The notes beneath the pieces were generated by a model. That model saw only the letters and a program-made list of their open reading frames with translations, was not told the origin of the DNA and made no database searches. The position numbers were made by a program, and so were the translations under genes. From contig JAENYD010000020.1 in the NCBI GenBank assembly GCA_016842005.1, forward strand, positions 1-43,244: a stretch of DNA of 43,244 nt. Reading direction: 5' to 3'. Every line of letters starts with the position of its first letter. Position 1 is the first letter of the stretch. Of this stretch, positions 32,009 through 41,211 are shown one piece after another. This DNA comes from Clostridium thermobutyricum (lineage in GTDB: Bacteria; Bacillota; Clostridia; Ch29).

Positions 32009-32405
32009 TATTATAAAGCTTAAAGAAAGCATATACAGCCAGCTAAATACGGTGCAAAAAACTTTTGAAGTGGGTCAGGTACCCAAAGGTGAAAAAATGC
32101 CTTATATCACATATGCGTTAGGGGTAAGCGCTGAAGATGCAGTTGATAACACTGATGCTGTTGCATTTCATCTTGAAGTAACCATATTGGACCATAATAA
32201 AGAAAAGAATACGGATGTTATTGAAGATTTAGTAAATCAAGTGGATGCAGCCCTGGCATACAAGAATATTATTGCTGAAGGATTTTATTACTTTTGCATA
32301 AGAGGAACAATCAATCCAAATCTTCCTACAACTGATGAATTCACATTTCGCAGAGAATTAAGGTATACAGTCAAAACATATGTAAGTGAGGAGGAATCTA
32401 AATGA
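31998..32405 (+). CDS. Tail terminator protein (gp17-like)
   Basis: A 135-residue protein in the tail-terminator place, after gp10 and before the tail tube. Pattern: IIKLKESIYSQLN, MPYITYALG, a HLEVTILDHN strand and ENDLVNQVDAAL-like helix. It caps the tail tube. Two ATG codons (31998 and 32001) are possible; GGGGGGAG lies upstream. It overlaps the tail tube gene by 4 bases. Confidence 0.75.
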   Translation: MMVNIIKLKESIYSQLNTVQKTFEVGQVPKGEKMPYITYALGVSAEDAVDNTDAVAFHLEVTILDHNKEKNTDVIEDLVNQVDAALAYKNIIAEGFYYFCIRGTINPNLPTTDEFTFRRELRYTVKTYVSEEESK

Positions 32406-33184
32406 ATAAAGCCTATTCAGGGGTTAGCAACCCTGTGCATGAATTCTTGGGAGCTGGTGCAGTATATTTCAACTGGGGGTTGACTGGTGAGATAAAAATC
32501 GGAGTTACAAAAGGTGGTTCGGAATTCAATGATAATGCTGAATTCCGTGAACGTGAGGCTGATGGCGATTATGCGCCAGTGAAAAACCACCGTGATTTGA
32601 CAAAGCTGATGCCGCAGCTATCAATAAAGTCACTCAGATTATCCACTTCAAATATCATTAAGTTTTACGCAGGCATGAAGCAGGATAACAGCGTAGCTGG
32701 TGAGACAAAAATATACAGGACCATTGATTTATCATCCAGTTATATTGATAACGTGGCTTTTGTCGGTGCCAACCGCCAGGGGAAATTGATGGTCGTTGTG
32801 CTGAAAAATGTGCTGGGTGACGGTGCATTTAACCTTCCGGCAACCGGCAAGGATGAAGAAATTGTTTTGGATGTACAGTTTACGGCTCATATTGACGACA
32901 CCTTTGACCCGGATGATGAGACAACATATCCGTATTACATTGTTAAAGATACCAGCCAGGTCACCTTTACTGTTGATGATGGTGTCGATCCTGTTGAAGG
33001 AGCAGAAATTGTATTTGACAACCAGTATCTTATGACAGAGGCAGACGGGACAGCCGTATTTACAGCAGATAAAGGTACGGGGCTTAAATATACTGTCACA
33101 AAAACGGGATTTCAGCCCGCTTCCGGCAGCTTAGACGTGAATGATGATGTTGAAGCTGTTCCTGTCACCTTGACGACATCTTAA
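32402..33184 (+). CDS. Major tail tube protein with C-terminal Ig/CarboxypepD-like domain
   Basis: A 260-residue protein. The N-terminal 180 residues give the tube fold (GAGAVYFNWG, DLTKLMPQLSIKSLR, VVVLKNVLGDGA). Residues 185-260 form an added surface domain (VDDGVDPVEGAEIVFDNQ, ADGTAVFTADKGTGLKYTV), like carboxypeptidase-regulatory or PEGA-like beta modules. Added Ig-like domains on tail tubes of siphophages may bind the host surface. AGGAGG precedes the chaperone gene that follows. Confidence 0.82.
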   Translation: MNKAYSGVSNPVHEFLGAGAVYFNWGLTGEIKIGVTKGGSEFNDNAEFREREADGDYAPVKNHRDLTKLMPQLSIKSLRLSTSNIIKFYAGMKQDNSVAGETKIYRTIDLSSSYIDNVAFVGANRQGKLMVVVLKNVLGDGAFNLPATGKDEEIVLDVQFTAHIDDTFDPDDETTYPYYIVKDTSQVTFTVDDGVDPVEGAEIVFDNQYLMTEADGTAVFTADKGTGLKYTVTKTGFQPASGSLDVNDDVEAVPVTLTTS

Positions 33185-33203
33185 GAATTAAGGAGGGTTT
33201 TAA

Positions 33204-33545
33204 GTGAAAGTTAAGATAACAACACCAAGTATATTCAAGTTTTTGAAGATACTTAAAAAAATAGATATAAACCTCAAAGACTTGCTGGGTAAAGCGGATA
33301 TAGCAGAAGACATTGAGGAAAAGCAGGAACAACTAGGGATGGAGCTTTTTACTTTGCTTTTGGAGAACATTGATAAAGCTGAACAAGACATATATGAGTT
33401 CTTTGCTGAAATACTTCAGATATCCGTGGATGAATATAAGCAGCTTGATGTGTTTTCAGAAGTGCTGCCGGTACTTTCGGATTATACGGGCTGGAAAGAT
33501 TTTTTTACCAGGTTGGCATCTTTGGAGAAAAGCCTGAAGAGATAA
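33204..33545 (+). CDS. Tail assembly chaperone, short form (gpG-like)
   Basis: A 113-residue protein between tail tube and tape measure, the place of gpG-type chaperones, mainly helical and acidic. AGGAGGG lies 9 bases before the GTG/ATG region. A run of seven T near its end allows a -1 shift into the next frame to make a longer form. It should help fold the tape measure and tube during tail assembly. Confidence 0.78.
   Translation: MKVKITTPSIFKFLKILKKIDINLKDLLGKADIAEDIEEKQEQLGMELFTLLLENIDKAEQDIYEFFAEILQISVDEYKQLDVFSEVLPVLSDYTGWKDFFTRLASLEKSLKR
33500..33506 (+). other. T7 slippery site for -1 frameshift
   Basis: Seven T in a row are read GAT TTT TTT ACC in the zero frame. A -1 slip of both TTT codons continues TAC CAG GTT GGC ATC with an open frame to 33835. 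The zero-frame gene stops 39 bases later. Confidence 0.75.
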
Positions 33546-33835
33546 TAGACCTACTATTGCACAGGTATGGAGGCAATATTGATTTTATACTAGGATTGCC
33601 TCCTGAAGATGCCATTAGTATTGTAAATACAGCCATTGAAAAGCAGGCAGAAGAAAGGATATGGCAAATGTATTCCATTAAGAGTCTATTTGCCGGCAAG
33701 AATTATCCAGCTTTTGATGAAGTGATGAAGATGGCAAAGGATATAGCCAGAGTACAATCGATTTCATGGGAGGAAGCTGAAAAAGCTGCTGACAGGGCGT
33801 ACAAAGCTTTTCAGAAAAAAAGGCTGGTGAAATAG
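33506..33835 (+). CDS. Tail assembly chaperone extension (gpT-like, made by frameshift)
   Basis: 109 residues in the -1 frame: YQVGIFGEKPEEIIDLLLHR leads straight into the frame that contains IDFILGLPPEDAISIVNTAI. The joined protein would be about 210 residues. A separate start (TTG 33557) has no ribosome binding site. The two-frame plan is known from lambda gpG/gpGT and many siphophages. It ends 1 base before the tape measure gene. Confidence 0.78.
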   Translation, partial: YQVGIFGEKPEEIIDLLLHRYGGNIDFILGLPPEDAISIVNTAIEKQAEERIWQMYSIKSLFAGKNYPAFDEVMKMAKDIARVQSISWEEAEKAADRAYKAFQKKRLVK

Positions 33836-33836
33836 T

Positions 33837-35477
33837 ATGGAGATATTCAGGGTGTTTGGTTCTGTCTTTCTAAAGGGCGGCTCCGAAACCAAAGGGGAAC
33901 TTAAAGAAATCGACAAACAGGGCGAAAAAACAGGCAGTAAGCTTGGCAAAATGGGTAAAGCAGTTGCAAAAGGTGCTGCTATCGCCGGTGGGGCTGTCCT
34001 GGGCCTTGGTACCGCTATTAGCGGTATGGCCCAAAAAGGTGCTGCAGCTGCAGATCGGGTCGATAAACTGAGCCAAAGGCTCGGGTTATCAAGGGAAGGC
34101 TTTCAAAAATGGGATTTTGTATTGAGTCAAGCGGGTGTAAGTATTGATTCAATGCAAATGGGAATGAAGACCCTTTCACAGCGTATGGGAGAAGCAATTG
34201 AAGGTGCGGGTAAGGGTTTTGAATTATTTGATCAGTTGGGTATCAAAATAACTGAATCGATGTCGCAGGAGGAAGCTTTTAACGAAACCATAAAGGCGCT
34301 TCAGAATATGGAAGATGGTGTAGAAAAGGCTGTTTTGGCACAAGAATTATTCGGAAGAAACGGCCAGGATCTATTACCACTTCTTAATTCTACAGCAGAA
34401 AGCACGGAGGAATTAAAGAAAAAAGCTGAAGAATTAGGTCTGGTTATGAGTGACGAAGCCATTAATGCGGGTGTTAAATTAACGGATACATTGGACCAGC
34501 TTAAAAGGACTCTATCTGGTGCAATGGTACCTATATTGGCAGGGGTTATGCCATTAGTTACAGAGATTGCACAATTAATAATTCAATATATACCACAGAT
34601 AACAGGGCTTTTAAAACCATTGTTTGAAAGCATTATGCCGGTATTTTCGAACCTGGTTGCATCGCTGTTACCGGTATTGATAACTCTTTTTAATGCCGTT
34701 GCCACAGAAGTAATGCCGCCGTTTTTGGAAATATTCAATATATTGATCACCCAGATTCTGCCTCCATTTATCGAGCTTTTTAATGAGGTTATAGTGGCTA
34801 TATTGCCCATAATTATTGACTTATTGAAAATCAGTATGGAAGTTTTGAAACCGGTACTTGAATTATTGGCAGAACTGTTGGAGGTAATTATGCCGCCTCT
34901 CATCTCCATATTGAAGTGGGCTTCAGAAGTTATTCAGGATGAACTGCAGGCAGCTTTTGAAAGTATCAGGCCGGTCATAGATGCAGCGTTAAAAATATTT
35001 AAGGAAATCATTGATTTTGTCAGAAATGTGTTTGCCGGTGACTGGGAAGCTGCATGGAAAAATGTAGCCAATATATTTAAGAATATTATGGGCTCTCTAA
35101 AAGAGATTGTAAAGGCTCCCATTAATTTTATTATCTCTTCTATCAATACTTTATTCAGGGGCCTTAACAAGCTCAAAATACCTAAATGGGTGCCGGGAGT
35201 TGGTGGAAAGGGTATCAATCTCCCGCTTATCCCAGAGCTTGCAAAGGGTGGTGTTATTACCAGCGCCGGAGCGGCAATCATAAACGAAGCAGGTCCGGAG
35301 GAGGTAATATTACCCACTGGAGCAAAGGTACGGCCACTGACGGAAGATGAAAAGAGTGGTGATACAAGAACTGTAACGATTAACATGTATAATCCTCAAT
35401 TTAAAGACGGTACTGATTTTGGCAAAAAGGTCAATAGAGTACTCTATAATGAAAAGGCTCGGGGTGTATTCGCATGA
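33837..35477 (+). CDS. Tape measure protein
   Basis: A 546-residue protein, with a coiled and glycine/alanine-rich start (AIAGGAVLGLGTAISGMA), a helical middle with repeated hydrophobic stretches (PPFLEIFNILITQILPPFIE) and a C-terminal domain with LAKGGVITSAGAAIINEAGP, a common end motif of tape measures. It sets tail length; by the usual rule of about 1.5 angstroms per residue this is a short siphotail near 80 nm. It overlaps the Dit gene by 4 bases. Confidence 0.88.
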   Translation: MEIFRVFGSVFLKGGSETKGELKEIDKQGEKTGSKLGKMGKAVAKGAAIAGGAVLGLGTAISGMAQKGAAAADRVDKLSQRLGLSREGFQKWDFVLSQAGVSIDSMQMGMKTLSQRMGEAIEGAGKGFELFDQLGIKITESMSQEEAFNETIKALQNMEDGVEKAVLAQELFGRNGQDLLPLLNSTAESTEELKKKAEELGLVMSDEAINAGVKLTDTLDQLKRTLSGAMVPILAGVMPLVTEIAQLIIQYIPQITGLLKPLFESIMPVFSNLVASLLPVLITLFNAVATEVMPPFLEIFNILITQILPPFIELFNEVIVAILPIIIDLLKISMEVLKPVLELLAELLEVIMPPLISILKWASEVIQDELQAAFESIRPVIDAALKIFKEIIDFVRNVFAGDWEAAWKNVANIFKNIMGSLKEIVKAPINFIISSINTLFRGLNKLKIPKWVPGVGGKGINLPLIPELAKGGVITSAGAAIINEAGPEEVILPTGAKVRPLTEDEKSGDTRTVTINMYNPQFKDGTDFGKKVNRVLYNEKARGVFA

Positions 35478-36286
35478 TGCAAAGAGGCTTTAAATACAGA
35501 AATATTGACAGCAGCACATATCACATAACAGTAAAAACTGATAATATCCCGGTCATTCCTGCCAAACGGATTGTACAGGAAGAAGTTATTGGTCGTGATG
35601 GTTCATATATATTTGAAGACAAACACTCACCGAAAGAGATTGAACTCACATGCGAATTACACGGCCATTTAAAGTACAGTGAAAGGCGGTATTTAGTCAG
35701 GGAGATAACGGCATGGTTAGATATCCCCGGCGAATTGATTTTAAACTATGAACCGGATAAGAAATACCAGGCGCATTTATCTGAACAAACCGATCTTTCC
35801 ATGCTTGCAGTGTATGATGTTTTCACGCTTGTATTCGTTGTACAGCCTATTGCAAAATCCATATATGAAAATGACGGGCTGACCTGGGGAGAAGCTGCAA
35901 TACCCTGGGGGTATGCCAGTATCCCATGGGGAGGGTATCAGACAGTATTTCAGAATATTACGGGAGACACAACGGTTGATGTAACAAATGCAGGGACATA
36001 TGATGAACTTCCGGTTATAGTTCTCTCCGGGGAGGCCGCAAGCATTACCATTACCGATGATGCCGGGAACAGCTTTACTTATACAAACTTAGTATCCGGA
36101 ACGGATATATATATTGACTGCAAGAATAAGCTTGTTTACAGCATATCCGGGAGCAGTAAGGTGAACAAGAGAAGTTATTTTACCGGGGATTATATCAAGC
36201 TATTACCCGGAACCAATTCCATAGATATATCGGGAACTATTACAAGCGTCAATATTGATTTTGATTATAGGAATGCATACCTGTAA
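35474..36286 (+). CDS. Distal tail protein (Dit)
   Basis: A 270-residue protein of the siphophage tail component family: VIGRDGSYIFEDKHSPKEIE and LVREITAWLDIPGELILNYE match the N-terminal Dit ring domain. The C-terminal part (from residue 140) is a beta-sandwich (TYDELPVIVLSGEAASITIT). It forms the ring at the tail end that holds Tal and receptor-binding proteins. Confidence 0.88.
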   Translation: MMQRGFKYRNIDSSTYHITVKTDNIPVIPAKRIVQEEVIGRDGSYIFEDKHSPKEIELTCELHGHLKYSERRYLVREITAWLDIPGELILNYEPDKKYQAHLSEQTDLSMLAVYDVFTLVFVVQPIAKSIYENDGLTWGEAAIPWGYASIPWGGYQTVFQNITGDTTVDVTNAGTYDELPVIVLSGEAASITITDDAGNSFTYTNLVSGTDIYIDCKNKLVYSISGSSKVNKRSYFTGDYIKLLPGTNSIDISGTITSVNIDFDYRNAYL

Positions 36287-36300
36287 GGGTTGGTGATAAG

Positions 36301-37812
36301 ATGAATGATTTGAAGTTATATGATGCTGCATTGGAGCCTCTGGCAGATCTAAATAATCTGCAAGATGCCAGAGTAACACGGGAAGTAAACGGCCAGTTTG
36401 TACTTACCTATAGTGCATATAAGCAGGAGCTTAAGACGGAATATATCCTTAATGGAAATATTACGGAAGCTGACAATCAGTACTTTGACATAGTGTATTA
36501 TGAGAAAACACATGAGGAAAACAACAAGATAAGCTTTGCGGTAGAAGCCTGGCATGTGTTTTACAGATTAAAGCAGAAAAAGTTTGATTACTACACCTAT
36601 GATGGTACACCGGAGCAGATTATGACAGACATACTATCCGGTACACCGTTTACGGCCGGACAGGTCGATTTTTCGGATGTGATGACCTTTGCGGTTAATG
36701 AAGCAGTTACCGCAGCGGAACTGATATACCTCTTGGCCGCAAAATTGGGCGGTGAAGTTGAATTTACACAAAAGGGCTTTGAAATAAATATACTTGACAC
36801 CATCGGCCAGGATAATGGTTTTGAAATACGGCTGGGTAAAAACATCAAGGGGATTGCCGAGGCTGCGGATGCCAGAACAGGAGAGGAAGTGAAAAGTTAT
36901 GAGGTAGATATACTGGAGCTGAAAAATAGTACGGAGTATATAGAACATGGCCTTCAGGAGCTGGAAATCATAGAATTGGGTGATACGGTATATGTCATTG
37001 ATCAAGAAGCCGATATCGATATAATCAACCGGATCGTAAAGGTTGAGTATGATCCCAGATACAGAAAGAATACTGCGGTAACGATTGCTAACAGGATTGA
37101 ATTATTAACAGACAAAGTGACAAATATTGAGCGTACTTCTGTTGCGAAAGAAGCAATATATAACGGCATAAAGATTGGCCCGGATGAAGGCTATGTTGCG
37201 GAACGCTCTGACGGTAAAGCAAAAACTATCATGAACGCCACTGAAGGAATAAGCATATACAGCGATACGGGAGGCGGGTTGGAACGGAACTTCTTTGTTG
37301 ACCTAGCTGGTAAGATACAGGCAAAGGAAATCGAAATTGACGGTAGCGGTACATTTGCCGGGACGGTCACCGCAGCGACAATTGTCGGTTCGACTATTCA
37401 AGGTGGAAGTATCTCAATAGGAGATAACTTTGCAGTGGATATAGATGGCAATATGACAGCTGTAAATGGAACGTTTAGCGGAGACATTACAGGATCAAAT
37501 ATATATGGTAGTGAATTTCATGGGAATGGGACTGATAGTGCGTACGCCATAATAGGAGTATCTGGTGGCAATTTGGGTGATTTCACTTTAATGAGAGGTG
37601 GCATAGGGGGTAACTTTTTTAGAATATATGATTCAGTCCCTGCAGTTGCTTTGCAAGGAGTAGATGCAAGCGGTGATTTTGAAACATTTTTAGCACATTA
37701 CGATGGTTTTAGTACAATGTATGGGAGCTGGCATTATAAAAGCTATGAAGTAGCCACTATTGATGATATCAATAATGCTATTGATTTACATGAAGCTATC
37801 TATCATAGCTGA
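36301..37812 (+). CDS. Tail-associated protein (Tal, prophage endopeptidase tail type)
   Basis: A 503-residue protein. Residues 1-270 fit the gp27-like Tal fold (LYDAALEPLADLNNLQDARV, SFAVEAWHVFYRLKQKKFDY, then IEYGD-like strand ELGDTVYVID and VTIANRIELL). The C-terminal 230 residues are repeated beta strands (AGTVTAATIVGSTIQGGSIS) as in tail fibres. It plugs the tail and touches the host wall. No peptidase triad was identified. Confidence 0.82.
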   Translation: MNDLKLYDAALEPLADLNNLQDARVTREVNGQFVLTYSAYKQELKTEYILNGNITEADNQYFDIVYYEKTHEENNKISFAVEAWHVFYRLKQKKFDYYTYDGTPEQIMTDILSGTPFTAGQVDFSDVMTFAVNEAVTAAELIYLLAAKLGGEVEFTQKGFEINILDTIGQDNGFEIRLGKNIKGIAEAADARTGEEVKSYEVDILELKNSTEYIEHGLQELEIIELGDTVYVIDQEADIDIINRIVKVEYDPRYRKNTAVTIANRIELLTDKVTNIERTSVAKEAIYNGIKIGPDEGYVAERSDGKAKTIMNATEGISIYSDTGGGLERNFFVDLAGKIQAKEIEIDGSGTFAGTVTAATIVGSTIQGGSISIGDNFAVDIDGNMTAVNGTFSGDITGSNIYGSEFHGNGTDSAYAIIGVSGGNLGDFTLMRGGIGGNFFRIYDSVPAVALQGVDASGDFETFLAHYDGFSTMYGSWHYKSYEVATIDDINNAIDLHEAIYHS

Positions 37813-37841
37813 ATAAAAAAACAGCAGTATTATCTGCTGTT
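37812..37841 (-). terminator. Terminator for the leftward cargo gene
   Basis: ACAGCAG (37821-37827) and CTGCTGT (37834-37840) form a 7-pair hairpin whose loop carries the stop codon of the leftward gene. On the minus strand a T-run follows at about 37820-37812. It also separates the convergent Tal gene. Confidence 0.7.
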
Positions 37842-38405
37842 ATTCATTAAGGGCTTGATGTGTTCAATAAAATATTCATTTTCAATAAATGCAGAGCCTT
37901 GATAAAGAATGTAATTTTTAATATTTGTAAGCACAGGCTGACTATCAATAGTGAAAATAAGTGATTGAGTATTGTAATCCCAAGAAAGCGTACCAGATTC
38001 TGATCTAATATCAGCTGCACGGATATACTTTTTACTTTGATACTCTAAATAAGTGTAACCACCCTCAGTATAAACTTCATATTCAGATTGAGTAGAAGTT
38101 TCGGAGCCGGTAGGAGGAGTAACAGATTGCTGCGGCTGGTTTCCTACTTCCACCTGACCCAGCTCAGAATTCCAGGATACATCAGCTCCTAAAATGTCAC
38201 CCAGGGCACGAAGGGGAACATAAGTATTATCACCGCTTTCAGTCTTAAGCGTCAGAACAGGCAGCTCGGGATCGTTGTACTCGGTACCATTGACAATCAC
38301 CTTGTAGCTTACTTTCTGGAGTACATATTCTTGGACTGCTGCTTGTATTGGAATGAAGGTGAACATTATAGCACCGATTATCAACCCGGATATAAACTTT
38401 TTCAT
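37830..38405 (-). CDS. Secreted stalk-domain (copper amine oxidase N-like) protein, phage cargo
   Basis: A 191-residue secreted protein: signal peptide (residues 1-23, FISGLIIGAIMFTFIPIQA) and a domain with VTYVPLRALGDILGADVSW-like sequence (NTYVPLRALGDILGADVSWN), the usual stalk domain of Clostridia and Bacilli. A second part (YLEYQSKKYIRAADIRSES) follows. It is read leftward against the tail operon, has its own binding site GAAAGGGG and its own terminator, so it is a moron: a host-type gene expressed in the lysogen. Role at the cell surface is likely but not shown. Confidence 0.82.
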   Translation of the reverse strand: MKKFISGLIIGAIMFTFIPIQAAVQEYVLQKVSYKVIVNGTEYNDPELPVLTLKTESGDNTYVPLRALGDILGADVSWNSELGQVEVGNQPQQSVTPPTGSETSTQSEYEVYTEGGYTYLEYQSKKYIRAADIRSESGTLSWDYNTQSLIFTIDSQPVLTNIKNYILYQGSAFIENEYFIEHIKPLMNNSR

Positions 38406-38474
38406 TGGTTTATAACCCCTTTCAAAATGGTTTTACTATATTTTATATATTACCAAAAAGGAGTGTGCTTATAA

Positions 38475-38741
38475 ATGGCAAAACAAAAAATTTTACAAAA
38501 AAAGCATAAAATCACCAATGATACGGCTGTAATTACTGAGACTGTTGAAAAGACTCTGACCCATTCTGAACTGCTTATGGAAAAACAGCGTTATATACAT
38601 GAGCAGCATGGTATAGTTGAGCAGATGAAGAAGCTAAGACAAAGACATGACCAACTCACTGACGCCATAGATCAGGTTGAAAAGATAATATCAGGGTTTA
38701 AAAATATAGTCCCTGAAATCCCTGAAGAAACTAAGAAATAA
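38475..38741 (+). CDS. Small coiled-coil protein before the tailspike
   Basis: An 88-residue lysine- and glutamine-rich protein. Residues 30-75 (ELLMEKQRYIHEQHGIVEQM) predict a coiled coil. AAGGAG lies 14 bases before ATG. It could be a tail-fibre assembly helper; no family recognised. Confidence 0.6.
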   Translation: MAKQKILQKKHKITNDTAVITETVEKTLTHSELLMEKQRYIHEQHGIVEQMKKLRQRHDQLTDAIDQVEKIISGFKNIVPEIPEETKK

Positions 38742-38755
38742 GGCAGGTGTTTACA

Positions 38756-40723
38756 GTGGCAAACAAGTATTGTAATCTAATATCGAGTGCATTAATCAAG
38801 GATGACTTTAATAACATAAATCTCGGTTTCGATGCTGTAGAAGCTGATATAAATGATGTAAAAGCTGACTTAAACAATCTGAGTTTCACCGGCTCTGAAC
38901 ATGACGCATTAGTAACAGCTGCTCTAGTAGATGAGGAAGGCGAAGATTTCGGCCCCGAGGGAACAGCTACCTACCTAGACGGCCGGTTAGGCAAGTGGGA
39001 ACAGAAGATTATTGCGCATTTGGAAGATAGCGAGTATTATGTTACTGAATTTGGCGCAGTTGGCGATGGTATAACCGATGATGCTGCCGCCATACAAGCC
39101 GCCATAGATGCTGCCGTTACTGCCGGGGGTGGTATTGTATATTTCCCTGCTGGAACATACCTTATCGGAACAACTCTATCATGGACTGGTGATAATATTA
39201 TATTATTGGGGGCAGGTAAAGATGTAACGATTATTAGAGACCATGCAAATCTTGGTGCAAATCGCCTTATCTATCTTCAAGGGACAGCGTTGGACTATAT
39301 TCAGAATGTCACTGTTGAGGGCATCACTTTTAGAAATGGTACTGCCAGTGATGCAGAATACACATTAGGCAAAGATGCAATAAGGGTTGAATATGTCGAT
39401 GGATTAAATATAAGAAATTGTAAATTTACCGAAGTGCAAGGTGCATTCTGTGTCGTTCTTAAATATAGTAAAAACATTAAAATCAAAGATAATGAGTTTT
39501 ATAGGTGGACATATTCTGCGATTTCAATATTAATAGAATGCGAAAATATTGAAATCGAAAACAATAAACTAGATACGGCCACATCATTAACCCAAGCTAA
39601 TGTATATGCTATTGCCACCGGATACGAACAATTAGAAGAAGGGGACTTTTTTGTAAAAAATTTGTGGATTAGGAATAACAAGATATATAACAATCCTCGC
39701 TGGGAAGCTATTGACACTCATGGCGGTGAAAATATATGGATTGAAAATAATTATGCGGAAAATTGCAAAATGGGTATAATGTGTGGAATAGTTACTGGCA
39801 TTGTTGGTAACCCTGTTTTGAAGAACGTTAATATTATAGGAAACACTCTGATACAAGGAACTGGCGAAGATGGTATGTGTGGTATTATAGTGCAGGGAAG
39901 CGATGATGGGGTAATAAGAGCGGAAGGCATCAACATACATCGAAATAAAATAACTGGCTTTGGCGGAACTGGTGATTCTAATCATGGAACTATTCAACTT
40001 TCTATTGTTAATAGATTTAGTGTACAAAATAACGAAATAAAGGAATATGCTCAATTTGGAGTAAATCTATATTATTGGGTAATGAATGGGACGATAAAGA
40101 ACAACAAATTTGGTAATGCAAGAGGCGGATATGTTCCCTCATATATTAGTGCTATATGTATAGGACGATCCTTTGGTGGTGGTTATAACGTTACAATCGA
40201 AAATAATGTATCTGAAATTGATGATTTGGCAAAGGCTCCAGGACAACTTATTTATGCGTTTGTCCCATTTATAAGCACGCAAATTAGGGGTAATTCGGCA
40301 AACCACGTTTTAACTGCTTTATATCAAAATTATGGGTATTTACCGGTGGAAAAATCTTCACAGCCAACCACGAACCTTACCCAAAAATACGGAGATGTGA
40401 TTTTAACAGATACCGGAAAGCCCGGGTGGTATGTATCTGCTCCGCAAATTGGATATGGCTCGCTTTACACAGATGTAATTGTAACGGTAGATATTACATC
40501 GGGCAGTAATGTTGCTACTATTAATACTAATCAGGCCGGTGACTATCGCTGCCTACCTGAAGGAATGAACATAACTATTGCCGGAGCTGGTGCTGGTGGA
40601 GCGGACTTAAACGCTAGGATAATTAAAAATGAGAAAACCACTATTATGCTGGATACTAATGCGGAAACAACTGTTACAAATGCAAACTTAACTTATCAGA
40701 CATTGACTTTGGCCGCTGTTTAA
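38756..40723 (+). CDS. Beta-helix tailspike / receptor-binding protein
   Basis: A 655-residue protein with the pectate-lyase-3 right-handed beta-helix entry motif VTEFGAVGDGITDDAAAIQA near residue 100, followed by FPAGTYLIG and many beta-helix coils with NxxI-type ladders (NIKIKDNEF, NIEIENNKL, NIWIENNYA, GINIHRNKI). The N-terminal 90 residues form a head-binding part. Tailspikes of this type bind and often cut surface polysaccharide. GTG 38756 is used (AAGGCAGGTG upstream); the frame opens 9 bases earlier. Confidence 0.85.
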   Translation: MANKYCNLISSALIKDDFNNINLGFDAVEADINDVKADLNNLSFTGSEHDALVTAALVDEEGEDFGPEGTATYLDGRLGKWEQKIIAHLEDSEYYVTEFGAVGDGITDDAAAIQAAIDAAVTAGGGIVYFPAGTYLIGTTLSWTGDNIILLGAGKDVTIIRDHANLGANRLIYLQGTALDYIQNVTVEGITFRNGTASDAEYTLGKDAIRVEYVDGLNIRNCKFTEVQGAFCVVLKYSKNIKIKDNEFYRWTYSAISILIECENIEIENNKLDTATSLTQANVYAIATGYEQLEEGDFFVKNLWIRNNKIYNNPRWEAIDTHGGENIWIENNYAENCKMGIMCGIVTGIVGNPVLKNVNIIGNTLIQGTGEDGMCGIIVQGSDDGVIRAEGINIHRNKITGFGGTGDSNHGTIQLSIVNRFSVQNNEIKEYAQFGVNLYYWVMNGTIKNNKFGNARGGYVPSYISAICIGRSFGGGYNVTIENNVSEIDDLAKAPGQLIYAFVPFISTQIRGNSANHVLTALYQNYGYLPVEKSSQPTTNLTQKYGDVILTDTGKPGWYVSAPQIGYGSLYTDVIVTVDITSGSNVATINTNQAGDYRCLPEGMNITIAGAGAGGADLNARIIKNEKTTIMLDTNAETTVTNANLTYQTLTLAAV

Positions 40724-40756
40724 AGTTTATTGCATACTAGAGCGTAAGGGGGATAA

Positions 40757-40861
40757 ATGTTGGATGGGTACTATGAACTTGATATAGAACACTATAAACT
40801 GCAAACACTAGGATTTGCTCTACATCAGGTTTTAAAGGTTAATAGAATTAGCTTTGATTAA
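40757..40861 (+). CDS. Small phage peptide (34 residues)
   Basis: ATG 40757 has AAGGGGG 4 bases upstream and opens 34 codons (MLDGYYELDIEHYKLQTLGF). It lies where PBSX-like phages have XkdX-type small tail proteins, but it does not show the XkdX signature. A real but unassigned gene is likely. Confidence 0.45.
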   Translation: MLDGYYELDIEHYKLQTLGFALHQVLKVNRISFD

Positions 40862-40889
40862 GAGTCCCACTGGCTTTTTTATAGAGGTG

Positions 40890-41109
40890 ATGGCTTTGTC
40901 TAAAGTAAAAAAGTTAAATATACATAGAGATAGGAAAGAAGCTAAAATAACTTCCGAGGTGCGGGAAGTTAGATAGCTTAATTATTATATATATTGATAC
41001 AGAAGGCTACCTTAGCCTAGGATATACGGAAATGTATCTTAGCGAGCTAATAGGCAGATTGGAGATTGCAAAGGGTCTGGCAAAAGAGATATATAGTAGT
41101 AATAGCTGA
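40890..41109 (+). pseudogene. Small phage gene split by a frameshift
   Basis: ATG 40890 (after GAGGTG) opens 28 codons and stops at 40976. From 40981 a second frame reads on for 42 codons (YIDTEGYLSLGYTEMYLSEL) without its own start. The two together would make about 70 residues; a one-base change between 40960 and 40981 would join them. No family recognised. Confidence 0.4.
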
Positions 41110-41211
41110 GTTAAATAAATGTGGGAAATAGTTCATAAAAACAATATTATTTTTGCCAAATATATTGCAACTTTTTGCCAAAAATCTTGAGCGGCCACAT
41201 CAATTAAGGGT

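Noticed and set aside
33557-33835. Second chaperone frame as an independent gene from TTG 33557.
   Set aside because: No ribosome binding site; the frame is open directly from the T7 slip site.
39301-40054. Minus-strand frames within the tailspike gene.
   Set aside because: They are shadows of the beta-helix gene and lack start signals.
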